Below, in pieces: positions 1-4,821 of a stretch of 5,576 nucleotides of DNA (position 1 is the stretch's first letter; each line of letters begins with the position of its first letter). The notes under the pieces are model-generated. The model did not search any database and was not told the origin of the DNA. It worked only from the letters and a program-made list of their open reading frames with translations. Source of the DNA: Pseudomonadota bacterium. Its GTDB lineage: Bacteria; Pseudomonadota; Alphaproteobacteria; Rhizobiales; Tepidamorphaceae. The DNA is taken from NCBI GenBank assembly GCA_023435545.1, contig JAEYRQ010000043.1:1-5576 (forward strand), read 5' to 3'. Position numbers and translations under genes: made by a program.

Positions 1-520
1 CCAGCGAAAGCCCCATCTGCCGACGCGTCGCGCCTAACAGCGGCTTGCCGCCACCGGCGACGACCGGATGGACGATCAGCCTGATCTCGTCGACGAGCCC
101 GGCATCGAGGCAACTCGCCACCGTCCGCGCGCCGCCGACCAGGTAGATGTCCTTGCCCGGCTGGTGCTTCAGGTCGGCGATCGCGTCGAGCCCGCCGACG
201 AAGCTCGTCTGGGGCCAGGTCGTCTCGCGCGGTGTGGCCGTCAAGACATAGTGCGGCGTCGTTGTGATGAACTCGGCCCATGCGAGCTCCGCCGGTGTCG
301 GCGGAGCTCCCGTGATCCAGACCGGCTTTCCGGGATCGGCCTGAAGCGCCGTCCAGTAAGCCTCGTATCCCGGATACATGCCGCCGCCCAGCACACAGGC
401 GTCGATCTGCGGGGTCAGCCCGTAGTCCTCGGACCATGCCTCGACCCAGGACGGCACGTCCTCGGCGTCCGAGACCATGCCGTCCAACGACGCCTTCATC
501 GCGGCGATCAGCTTGCGCAT
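1..520 (-). CDS. Dihydrofolate reductase family protein (RibD C-terminal domain), C-terminus cut by window edge
   Basis: The 173 visible residues begin MRKLIAAMKASLDG, the usual first strand and loop of the RibD C-terminal/dihydrofolate-reductase fold. LGGGMYPGYEAYW (about 44-56) sits where related proteins have a nucleotide-binding LGRxTYxxF-type segment. DIYLVGGARTVASCLDAGLV (124-143), then DEIRLIVHPVVAGGGKPLL, is the family's conserved C-terminal part. Homologues are about 180-200 residues, so only the last few are missing. The ATG at 520 is supported by GAGGG seven bases upstream. It is the third gene of the operon, starting 13 bases after the SRPBCC stop codon. Members are presumed cytosolic NAD(P)H-dependent reductases, but most lack a known substrate. 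It is unlikely to be the housekeeping folA or ribD enzyme, since there is no deaminase domain and the context is a regulated accessory operon. The family call is firm; the substrate is unknown. Confidence 0.9.
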   Translation of the reverse strand, partial: MRKLIAAMKASLDGMVSDAEDVPSWVEAWSEDYGLTPQIDACVLGGGMYPGYEAYWTALQADPGKPVWITGAPPTPAELAWAEFITTTPHYVLTATPRETTWPQTSFVGGLDAIADLKHQPGKDIYLVGGARTVASCLDAGLVDEIRLIVHPVVAGGGKPLLGATRRQMGLSL

Positions 521-533
521 GTCGAGACCCTCG
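521..533 (-). promoter_or_regulatory. Ribosome binding site of the dihydrofolate reductase family gene
   Basis: On the minus strand GAGGG lies seven bases before the ATG at 520, within the 13-base gap after the upstream stop codon. This spacing supports that start and translation from the shared operon transcript. Confidence 0.6.
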
Positions 534-1070
534 TCACGCCGGCAGCATGCGGTCGTAGTCGTCCTTGAGCCGCGACCAGTGGTCCCAGTGCGGCTCGGCA
601 GGGCTGCCGGTGAGCAGCGAGGCGAGCAGATCGAGATGGGCATGCCAGCCGGCACCGACATTGAGCCTGGAGGGCCGTTCGCCCAGACGGCGATGGATGA
701 CCGTCAGCAGCACCTCATCGCCCCGCGGCTCGAGGTCGATGGTCACCGACCCGCCGGCGTCGCCCCAGGTGAAGCCGAGCCGGCGCATCGGCTCGCATTC
801 GGTGATGGCGCTCGCCATCCGGTGCTCCTCCGGGAAGCCCTCCGGCCGCGTTCCGGGCGGTTCGGTCAGCTCGTCGTTGCGCCAGACCAGCTCGAACGGC
901 GCGCCGACGCGCATTTCCATGACGCCGGCAGCAAGCCACTTCCGGCGCAGGTCGCTGTTCGTGAGATAGTTCCAGACCCGGTCGACCGGACCGGGAAGCA
1001 GGCGCTCGATCTTCAGCGTCGCCGGCTCGATCAGCACGCCATAGGGATTGGGGTTGGCCATGTCGTTCAT
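534..1070 (-). CDS. SRPBCC family protein, AHSA1-like (activator of Hsp90 ATPase homologue type)
   Basis: This 178-residue protein has the helix-grip (START/Bet v1-like) fold of small AHSA1-domain proteins. The typical opening is IERLLPGPVDRVWNYLTNSDLRRKWLA (21-47). HRMASAITECEPMRRLGFTWGD (about 83-104) is the central strand pair, and a C-terminal helix carries GWHAHLDLLASLLTG (141-155) and HWDHWSRLKDDYDRMLP. Such proteins bind hydrophobic ligands in a cavity; their partner in ArsR operons is generally unknown. ATG at 1070 was chosen because AAGGAG lies seven bases upstream and its ATGA overlaps the repressor's stop codon, implying coupled translation. Longer readings extend into the repressor gene without family similarity. 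A second Met at residue 4 is a possible alternative start. Cytosolic, with no signal peptide. The family is clear; the function is not. Confidence 0.92.
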   Translation of the reverse strand: MNDMANPNPYGVLIEPATLKIERLLPGPVDRVWNYLTNSDLRRKWLAAGVMEMRVGAPFELVWRNDELTEPPGTRPEGFPEEHRMASAITECEPMRRLGFTWGDAGGSVTIDLEPRGDEVLLTVIHRRLGERPSRLNVGAGWHAHLDLLASLLTGSPAEPHWDHWSRLKDDYDRMLPA

Positions 1071-1444
1071 GTCTCGTCTCCTTGGGGGTTGGACGTGGGT
1101 TCGGGAGTGTTGGCGGCATCCTCCTCGCGCAAGAGCCGCTCGAGGATGTCGAGGCGTTCGGTCCAGAAGCGCTCGTAGAAGGTCAGCCACTCGTGCGCGC
1201 TCGCCAGCGGGCCGGGATCGAGCCGGCACAGATGGGTGCGGCCGCGCACCTCGCGGCGCACCAGACCGGCAGTCTCCAGCACCCTGATGTGCTTGGAGGC
1301 CGCCGCCAGCGACATGGCGAAGGGCCGGGCAAGCTCGCCGACCGTCCGCTCGCCATCGGCGAGTTCGCGCAGCATCTGGCGGCGCGTGGCATCGCCGAGC
1401 GCGTGGAAGACGGCGTTCAGTTGGGGGGGCTGTAATTCAACCAT
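1067..1444 (-). CDS. ArsR/SmtB-type winged helix-turn-helix repressor
   Basis: This 125-residue transcription regulator matches the ArsR subfamily found beside SRPBCC genes. It opens with LNAVFHALGDATRRQMLREL (9-28). The helix-turn-helix follows (TVGELARPFAMSLAAASKHIRVLE split over 34-57), with SLAAASKHIRVLE as recognition helix, and a wing with VRREVRGRTHLCRLDP at 62-77. WLTFYERFWTERLDILERLL (86-105) is the usual C-terminal dimer helix. The ELCVCDL-type metal site of metal sensors is absent (TVGEL instead), and the only cysteine is Cys73, so it is probably not a metal sensor. Met at 1444 fits homologue length; an upstream TTG at 1480 coincides with the promoter -35 box and is rejected. No Shine-Dalgarno precedes 1444, consistent with a leaderless mRNA. 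It probably represses its own three-gene operon. Codons 5-8 contain a run of seven C. Confidence 0.93.
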   Translation of the reverse strand: MVELQPPQLNAVFHALGDATRRQMLRELADGERTVGELARPFAMSLAAASKHIRVLETAGLVRREVRGRTHLCRLDPGPLASAHEWLTFYERFWTERLDILERLLREEDAANTPEPTSNPQGDET

Positions 1445-1454
1445 ACGGTTGAAT
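1435..1454. promoter_or_regulatory. Probable ArsR operator 1, perfect inverted repeat over the start codon
   Basis: ATTCAACC (1435-1442) and GGTTGAAT (1447-1454) are perfect inverted arms separated by ATAC. The 20-bp palindrome is centred at 1444.5, overlapping the last bases of the -10 box, the predicted transcription start and the ATG. A dimeric winged-helix repressor bound here would block initiation. AACC-N4-GGTT sites of this form are what I recall from ArsR-SRPBCC operons; this was not checked against any database. Confidence 0.7.
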
Positions 1455-1480
1455 ATGAAAACATGCGCCCGGATTGTCAA
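1452..1480 (-). promoter_or_regulatory. Promoter of the arsR-SRPBCC-reductase operon
   Basis: On the minus strand a perfect -35 box TTGACA (1480-1475) is followed by a 17-base spacer and a -10 box CATATT (1457-1452, four of six matches to TATAAT). A transcription start seven or eight bases further falls at 1445-1444, the A of the repressor's ATG. The transcript would therefore have little or no 5' leader. The surrounding DNA is locally AT-rich compared with the flanks. The boxes are read directly; the start point is inferred. Confidence 0.72.
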
Positions 1481-1493
1481 CCGGATGGTTCAA
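1477..1493. promoter_or_regulatory. Probable ArsR operator 2, imperfect inverted repeat over the -35 box
   Basis: TCAACC (1477-1482) and GGTTCAA (1487-1493) are separated by GGAT. The arms match operator 1 except for one base in the right arm. The centre is 1484.5, exactly 40 bp from operator 1, roughly four helical turns. It overlaps the TTGACA box, so two repressor dimers could bracket the promoter on nearly the same face. Confidence 0.55.
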
Positions 1494-1501
1494 TATAATC
1501 T

Positions 1502-1535
1502 TGCGGCGGCCCCTGCCTCTGCGGGGGCCGCCGTA
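1502..1535 (-). terminator. Hairpin terminator candidate after the DUF1254 gene
   Basis: CGGCGGCCCC (1504-1513) pairs perfectly with GGGGCCGCCG (1524-1533). Inner GC pairs and an outer TG/TA extension make a stem of up to about 15 pairs with a CTCT loop. Read on the minus strand it ends 48 bases after the DUF1254 stop codon and is followed by AAGATTATATT, which is AT-rich but not a clean T run. It sits just upstream of the arsR operon promoter and would insulate it. Termination is probable but could be partly Rho-dependent. Confidence 0.5.
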
Positions 1536-1582
1536 TCGTTGTCCGGAGGTCGTTGTCCGGCGATGCCGGGTCGGAAGACGCC

Positions 1583-3034
1583 CTAGGACGCCTTCTGGAC
1601 CTGCGGGATGACCCACGAGCCGTCGAGGATCGACGGGTTGTCCTCGTTCGGCCAGTACAGCCGCAGCATCAGGATGAACCGGTCGGCCGGTGCCGGAAGC
1701 CAGTTCGATTCCTTGTCGGCGCCGGGCGATGCGTGCTGCAGGTAAAGCGTGACCGAGCCGTCGGCATTCTGCTTCAGGTCCTGCCGAGGGCTGATCGAGT
1801 AGCGGTTGAGCGGGTTTTCGACGAAGAAGTAGTCCTTGTCGTACATCGTCAGCGACCAGAACCCGCTCACTGGGGGAAGCTCGCCGGCCTTGAAGGTCAG
1901 AGTGTAGTTGTCCGAGCCGTTGTAGTGGCGGTTCAGGATCATGCCGCCGGGACCCGTTGATGTCGGATACACGGCATCCTGCGGCCGGTTCGCACCGAGG
2001 CCGATCGCCGTGATCAGGGCGCGCTGCAGATAGTCGGTGCCATAGAGCCCGGTCTTAAGCGTGAAGCCCCAGCCGTTGATGTCCTTGACGTCGCCGCCGC
2101 TGTCCTTGAAGTGCAGCATGATGCGGGCGAAGCCGAGTTGCGGGATGCGCTTGGCGAATGCGGCGTCGAGCTTGGACGCATCGAAGTCCTGGCCCGGCAC
2201 GATGCCGATTTGCGCGATCTTCTCGAGGAAGGGCGCGTCGGCCGCCACCGGCGGATTGCGCTTCATCAGGTCGCAGAACAGGGAGAAGTAGGCGTCCGTA
2301 TCGAGCGCGTTCACCTGGTCGCGCACCGGCGTCGTCATGTCGATCGACGGGTCGACATGGCCTGGCGGCGCGGTCCAGTCGGTGCCCCACTTGCTGAGCG
2401 GCATCAGCTTGATCTCGTCCTGGATCTTGTGGACCGCGGCGTAGTCCTCCGGCGTACCGGTGCAATAGATGCGCCCGAGCAGCCAGACGAGGCTCGTGGG
2501 CGACTTGTACTCCACCACCCCGTCCGGGAGCGTCCCGCTCCAGCCGGGACCGGTGATCGCCCAGGTCTGCGCGCCGGTGCCCGTGGTGCGCTTGCCGGGG
2601 ACAGCGAACACGCTCGTCCAGCCGTCGAGCATCGGGAACAGGGCATAGCGGCCGTCGAGATCCGGGATGCTGACGACCCAGGGCTCATCGCCCACATCGA
2701 CGAAACTCGTGGTGTAGAGCGTGTCGGCATTCGGCGCGGTCACATCGCGGAACGAGGCGTCTGGATATTCGCGCAGCTTGATGAGATGCCCCATCGGTCC
2801 GCGCGTTCCCTTGACCTCGGGGACATTGGTCATGACCCGGCGCGTCATCTCCATCGTCACCAGCGGGTAGGCGTAGGCATAGGCCTCGAGCGCCAGCCAG
2901 AGGTCTTCGCCGCCCTTGAAGACGTCATGAAGGACGCCGTCCTGCGCACTGGCGGCAGAGGCGACCGAGGGAAGTGACGCGGCGGCGAGGACACCCGCCG
3001 CGCCGGCTGTGAAGGTACGACGTGAGATTGGCAT
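1583..3034 (-). CDS. Tat-exported DUF1254/DUF1214 domain protein
   Basis: The product is 483 residues. The N-terminus has a twin-arginine signal: SRRTFT at 4-9, a hydrophobic Ala/Gly/Val stretch to about 22, and an Ala-Ser-Ala cleavage site near 27 or 30, so it should be exported folded to the periplasm. DUF1254 spans about 60-200, with PNADTLYTTSFVDV (101-114), IPDLDGRYALFPMLDGWTSV and GKRTTG. DUF1214 spans about 365-466, with LPPVSGFWSLTMYDKDYFF (386-404), VENPLNRYSI and NWLPAP (444-449), ending with LRLYWP. Length and domain order are normal for the family, whose biochemical function is not firmly established. ATG at 3034 was chosen because it places the Tat motif at the extreme N-terminus; the reading frame stays open to 3304, but that extension looks non-coding. 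The Shine-Dalgarno is weak (GCGGGA). It appears monocistronic, with a hairpin downstream. The family call is confident; the role is unknown. Confidence 0.93.
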   Translation of the reverse strand: MPISRRTFTAGAAGVLAAASLPSVASAASAQDGVLHDVFKGGEDLWLALEAYAYAYPLVTMEMTRRVMTNVPEVKGTRGPMGHLIKLREYPDASFRDVTAPNADTLYTTSFVDVGDEPWVVSIPDLDGRYALFPMLDGWTSVFAVPGKRTTGTGAQTWAITGPGWSGTLPDGVVEYKSPTSLVWLLGRIYCTGTPEDYAAVHKIQDEIKLMPLSKWGTDWTAPPGHVDPSIDMTTPVRDQVNALDTDAYFSLFCDLMKRNPPVAADAPFLEKIAQIGIVPGQDFDASKLDAAFAKRIPQLGFARIMLHFKDSGGDVKDINGWGFTLKTGLYGTDYLQRALITAIGLGANRPQDAVYPTSTGPGGMILNRHYNGSDNYTLTFKAGELPPVSGFWSLTMYDKDYFFVENPLNRYSISPRQDLKQNADGSVTLYLQHASPGADKESNWLPAPADRFILMLRLYWPNEDNPSILDGSWVIPQVQKAS

Positions 3035-3297
3035 GTGGAGATCCCGCTCGCGTTGATTGGACGTTGCGGCAGCCTGGAGCGGGACGACCCGGCTGGGAAG
3101 TAATTTACTGTTGGTTACACCGGTCTGCAGGCCGTCGGAGCCTTGGATTCCCGCGCGATGACACACCGTTGCCGCTCCAGCCGGCCGGGGCGGTGGCGGC
3201 CGCGTGTGAACCCGGCGACGGAGCGCTGCAGGCGTGACAAGCGCCGGTCCGGCACCCGCGGCTCGAGTCGGGAACCGGTCCGCGGTCCGCGCCCGGT
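3035..3297. other. Intergenic region between the divergent DUF1254 gene and the rpsD promoter
   Basis: No convincing gene is present: the open frames crossing it are GC-rich shadows with Arg/Pro/Ala-heavy translations and no family similarity. The only distinctive part is an AT-rich island near 3098-3119 in otherwise GC-rich DNA, listed separately. The stretch 3120-3297 shows nothing I can assign. Confidence 0.5.
3099..3109 (-). promoter_or_regulatory. AT-rich palindrome, possible -10/operator region of the DUF1254 gene
   Basis: AGTAA-T-TTACT is an 11-bp palindrome centred at 3104. On the minus strand it contains TAAATT (3107-3102), a four-of-six -10 box 67 bases upstream of the ATG at 3034. 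No good -35 box is found at the right distance (CTGCAG, two of six matches), so an activator might be needed, or this is not the promoter. Confidence 0.28.
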
Positions 3298-3327
3298 TTG
3301 ACACCCCCCCCCCCGCGGGTGTATCTC
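3298..3327 (+). promoter_or_regulatory. rpsD promoter candidate with a C11 homopolymer in its spacer
   Basis: A perfect -35 box TTGACA (3298-3303) is followed by an 18-base spacer and TATCTC (3322-3327), a poor -10 box that keeps the TAT. The spacer begins with eleven consecutive C (3304-3314). Transcription would start near 3334, giving a leader of about 150 bases before rpsD. Removing one C would give the optimal 17-base spacing. The -35 box is strong evidence; the -10 is weak. Confidence 0.5.
3304..3314. repeat. Homopolymeric tract of eleven C
   Basis: This is the longest homopolymer in the window and lies between the -35 and -10 boxes of the rpsD promoter candidate. It is flanked by ACA on the left and GCGGGTGT on the right. 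If the run held only three C, the site would be the perfect 14-bp palindrome ACACCCGCGGGTGT. Tracts of this length are prone to slipped-strand length change and to sequencing error. Confidence 0.95.
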
Positions 3328-3374
3328 ACCTCCCGCGCGGGCCGTTGGGTCCGCGTATGCATTTCCGCTTCCGT

Positions 3375-3423
3375 GGCGTTCCGGGTGCCTGCCCGGTGCG
3401 CCTGTCGGCCGTTCGATCGGCAG
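3375..3423 (+). promoter_or_regulatory. Possible structured rpsD leader RNA
   Basis: Two adjacent hairpins can form in the predicted leader. In the first, GGCG (3375-3378) and CCGGG (3381-3385) pair with CCCGG (3392-3396) and CGCC (3399-3402), with a 2-by-2 internal loop and a six-base loop. In the second, CTGTCGG (3402-3408) pairs with TCGGCAG (3417-3423) including two G-U pairs; the stems share base 3402. S4 autoregulates through leader RNA in some bacteria, but I recognise no known S4-binding motif here, and hairpins are common in GC-rich DNA. Confidence 0.25.
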
Positions 3424-3468
3424 AGGAGGAGCGGTTGATACTCGTCACGTCACGCATTCGCGAGATAT

Positions 3469-3473
3469 AGAGG
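3469..3473 (+). promoter_or_regulatory. Ribosome binding site of rpsD
   Basis: AGAGG lies nine bases before the ATG at 3483 in a locally AT-richer context (GATATAGAGGTTAGAAG), fixing the start used by S4 homologues. Confidence 0.65.
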
Positions 3474-3482
3474 TTAGAAGCG

Positions 3483-4100
3483 ATGTCGAAGCGCATCCAG
3501 GCGAAGCACAAGCTCGATCGCCGCATGGGCGAGAATATCTGGGGCCGCCCGAAGAGCCCCGTGAACCGCCGTGAATACGGCCCCGGCCAGCACGGCCAGC
3601 GCCGCAAGGGCAAGCCGTCCGACTTCGGCATCCAGCTGCGCGCCAAGCAGAAGCTGAAGGGCTATTACGGCAACATCACCGAGAAGCAGTTCCGCAAGAT
3701 CTACGACGAGGCGCTGCGCCTGCGCGGCGACTCCAGCGAGAACCTGATCGGCCTGCTGGAGCGCCGGCTCGACGCGGTGGTCTACCGCGCCAAGTTCGTG
3801 CCGACCGTGTTTGCGGCGCGCCAGTTCGTCAGCCACGGCCACGTCAAGGTCAACGGCCGCCGGGTCAACATCCCGAGCTACCGCTGCAAGATCGGCGACG
3901 TGGTCGAGATCAAGGACGCCTCCAAGCAGCTCGCCATCGTCATCGAGGCGACCGCCAGCGCCGAGCGCGATGTGCCGGAATACATCGACGTCGACCACAA
4001 CAAGCTGACCGCGACGCTGACCCGGGTGCCGGGCCTCTCCGAGGTCCCCTATCCGGTGATGATGGAGCCGAACCTGGTCATCGAGTTCTACTCGCGCTGA
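3483..4100 (+). CDS. rpsD: 30S ribosomal protein S4
   Basis: The 205-residue product is a full-length uS4 of alphaproteobacterial type. S4 is a primary assembly protein that binds 16S rRNA near the five-way junction and takes part in decoding accuracy and mRNA unwinding. The N-terminal part contains [19 protein letters not shown] (12-30), [18 protein letters not shown] (32-49) and [12 protein letters not shown] (52-63). The S4 RNA-binding domain covers about 92-157 ([17 protein letters not shown], then [22 protein letters not shown]). The end [12 protein letters not shown] is typical. There are no N-terminal zinc-binding cysteines, so this is the zinc-free form. Start at ATG 3483 matches homologues and has AGAGG upstream. 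The gene appears monocistronic, between a promoter near 3298 and a strong terminator at 4127, unlike the enterobacterial alpha operon arrangement. No unusual residues seen. Confidence 0.98.
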   Translation: MSKRIQAKHKLDRRMGENIWGRPKSPVNRREYGPGQHGQRRKGKPSDFGIQLRAKQKLKGYYGNITEKQFRKIYDEALRLRGDSSENLIGLLERRLDAVVYRAKFVPTVFAARQFVSHGHVKVNGRRVNIPSYRCKIGDVVEIKDASKQLAIVIEATASAERDVPEYIDVDHNKLTATLTRVPGLSEVPYPVMMEPNLVIEFYSR

Positions 4101-4126
4101 CCGGGTCTATCCCGCAATTGGTTGCC

Positions 4127-4159
4127 GAGGCCGCCCCACCGGGCGGCCTTCGTGTTTTC
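4127..4159 (+). terminator. Intrinsic terminator of rpsD
   Basis: AGGCCGCCC (4128-4136) pairs perfectly with GGGCGGCCT (4141-4149) around a CACC loop, with an extra G-U pair outside. It is followed by CGTGTTTTC. It starts 27 bases after the rpsD stop codon and lies in the gap before the convergent PqiA-family gene. The T tract is interrupted but clear; no T tract follows on the opposite strand, so it works mainly for rpsD. Confidence 0.85.
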
Positions 4160-4183
4160 AGGCGTCCTGCAAGCGCACGCCTC

Positions 4184-4687
4184 TCACCGCCGCATTCCCC
4201 GCTCGATCAGCCAGGCGGCGGCGATCGACAGCACGACCGACAGCGCGAACAGCCAGATGCCGGGCAGCGTGGCGGCGCCGGCGAGGCCGGAGCGCTTGAC
4301 CGCGAACACCACCAGCGCGACCACCAGCACGTCGAGCATCGACCAGCGGCCGAGATGCCCCATCCAGCGCAGTGCCGCCGAGGCCGCGCGGCGCCTGGCG
4401 GCGATCGCTGCCGCCGGCACCGCCATCGCCGCGAGCTTCAGCGTCGGGAACACCACCGAGAAGGCGCCGAGCACCCCGCCGAGGAACCACTCGCCGTCGC
4501 GCAGCAGGGCCGACACGACGCCCAGCAGCGAATGGCGCTCCGGCAGCACGAACAGGCGCCGGAACTCGATGGCCGGCAGCAGCAGGCCCGCCACAAGCGC
4601 CACCCCGGCGGCCGCGACCAGCACCGCCGGCAGGAACCGGTGCAGTCCGGCAGGCGGCGACGACAGATCCCGCGATGCCTCGTCCAT
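4184..4687 (-). CDS. PqiA-family (paraquat-inducible protein A) inner-membrane protein, single domain
   Basis: The product has 167 residues and four hydrophobic segments: about 18-40, 67-90, 114-131 and 139-160. The conserved PqiA core is visible as FPTLKLAAM (80-88) and, after a basic loop, GRWSMLDVLVVALVVFAVK (113-131). In PqiA and LetA (YebS), tandem domains of this kind work with MCE-domain partners (PqiB, LetB/YebT) in lipid transport between inner and outer membrane. Here there is only one domain and no MCE gene in view, so that role is inferred from the family alone. The ATG at 4687 gives a short cytosolic N-terminus before the first membrane segment; GGGGA lies about 11 bases upstream, weak and somewhat distant. 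The gene is convergent with rpsD and divergent from prmA, probably monocistronic. No cysteine pairs of the longer PqiA zinc-ribbon form are present. Confidence 0.87.
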   Translation of the reverse strand: MDEASRDLSSPPAGLHRFLPAVLVAAAGVALVAGLLLPAIEFRRLFVLPERHSLLGVVSALLRDGEWFLGGVLGAFSVVFPTLKLAAMAVPAAAIAARRRAASAALRWMGHLGRWSMLDVLVVALVVFAVKRSGLAGAATLPGIWLFALSVVLSIAAAWLIERGMRR

Positions 4688-4739
4688 TGGCGGCGATGTC
4701 CCCGTTGCTGGCCCGCCGCGCGGCCCACGCGGAATTCCG

Positions 4740-4767
4740 ATGACAACGCGGCGACGATAGGCATATT
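4740..4767 (+). promoter_or_regulatory. prmA promoter candidate
   Basis: ATGACA (4740-4745, five of six matches to TTGACA), a 16-base spacer and CATATT (4762-4767, four of six) form a reasonable promoter. The same -10 hexamer is used by the arsR operon promoter in this window. Transcription would start near 4774, about 48 bases before the prmA start. Confidence 0.5.
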
Positions 4768-4781
4768 CGCAGCCCTGTCCA
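4754..4781 (-). promoter_or_regulatory. PqiA-family gene promoter candidate, overlapping that of prmA
   Basis: On the minus strand TGGACA (4781-4776, five of six matches), a 16-base spacer and TATCGT (4759-4754, four of six) could drive the PqiA-family gene with a leader of about 60 bases. It interleaves with the opposite-facing prmA promoter. Confidence 0.38.
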
Positions 4782-4809
4782 TCGCCCGCTCGCGCCAGGG
4801 CCTCAATCC

Positions 4810-4814
4810 GGGAG
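4810..4814 (+). promoter_or_regulatory. Ribosome binding site deciding an ATT start for prmA
   Basis: GGGAG lies exactly seven bases before ATT at 4822, an ideal Shine-Dalgarno distance. No ATG, GTG or TTG occurs in the prmA frame between the upstream in-frame stop (TGA at 4741) and the GTG at 4996, so this site is the main evidence for where translation begins. Confidence 0.55.
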
Positions 4815-4821
4815 CACCGCC

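Noticed and set aside
477..1178. Long plus-strand open frame of 233 codons opposite the SRPBCC gene
   Set aside because: Antisense to a gene with clear family motifs and good ribosome binding site; its translation is rich in Arg, Pro and Ala without recognisable similarity.
1067..1480. Longer repressor starting at TTG 1480
   Set aside because: That TTG is part of the TTGACA -35 box, so it would not be in the transcript; the extra 12 residues do not look like the family's N-terminus.
1537..1560. Direct repeat of CGTTGTCCGG separated by four bases
   Set aside because: Only two 10-base copies beside the hairpin terminator, with no flanking mobile-element signs; probably chance or a local duplication.
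2111..2977. Plus-strand open frame of 288 codons inside the DUF1254 gene
   Set aside because: Antisense shadow typical of GC-rich DNA; the opposite strand encodes conserved DUF1254/DUF1214 blocks throughout.
1583..3304. 573-residue version of the DUF1254 protein starting at 3304
   Set aside because: The extra 90 residues are compositionally shadow-like and would bury the Tat signal inside the protein, while 3034 puts it at the N-terminus.
3332..3341. Palindrome CCCGCGCGGG just after the rpsD promoter candidate
   Set aside because: Short, pure GC palindromes are expected by chance in this composition, and no matching copy was seen elsewhere in the window.
3474..3998. Minus-strand open frame of 174 codons opposite rpsD
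   Set aside because: Antisense shadow of a highly conserved ribosomal protein gene.
4740..4760. Six-codon ATG reading frame upstream of prmA as a leader peptide
   Set aside because: The ATG is itself part of the predicted -35 box and lies upstream of the inferred transcription start, with no ribosome binding site.
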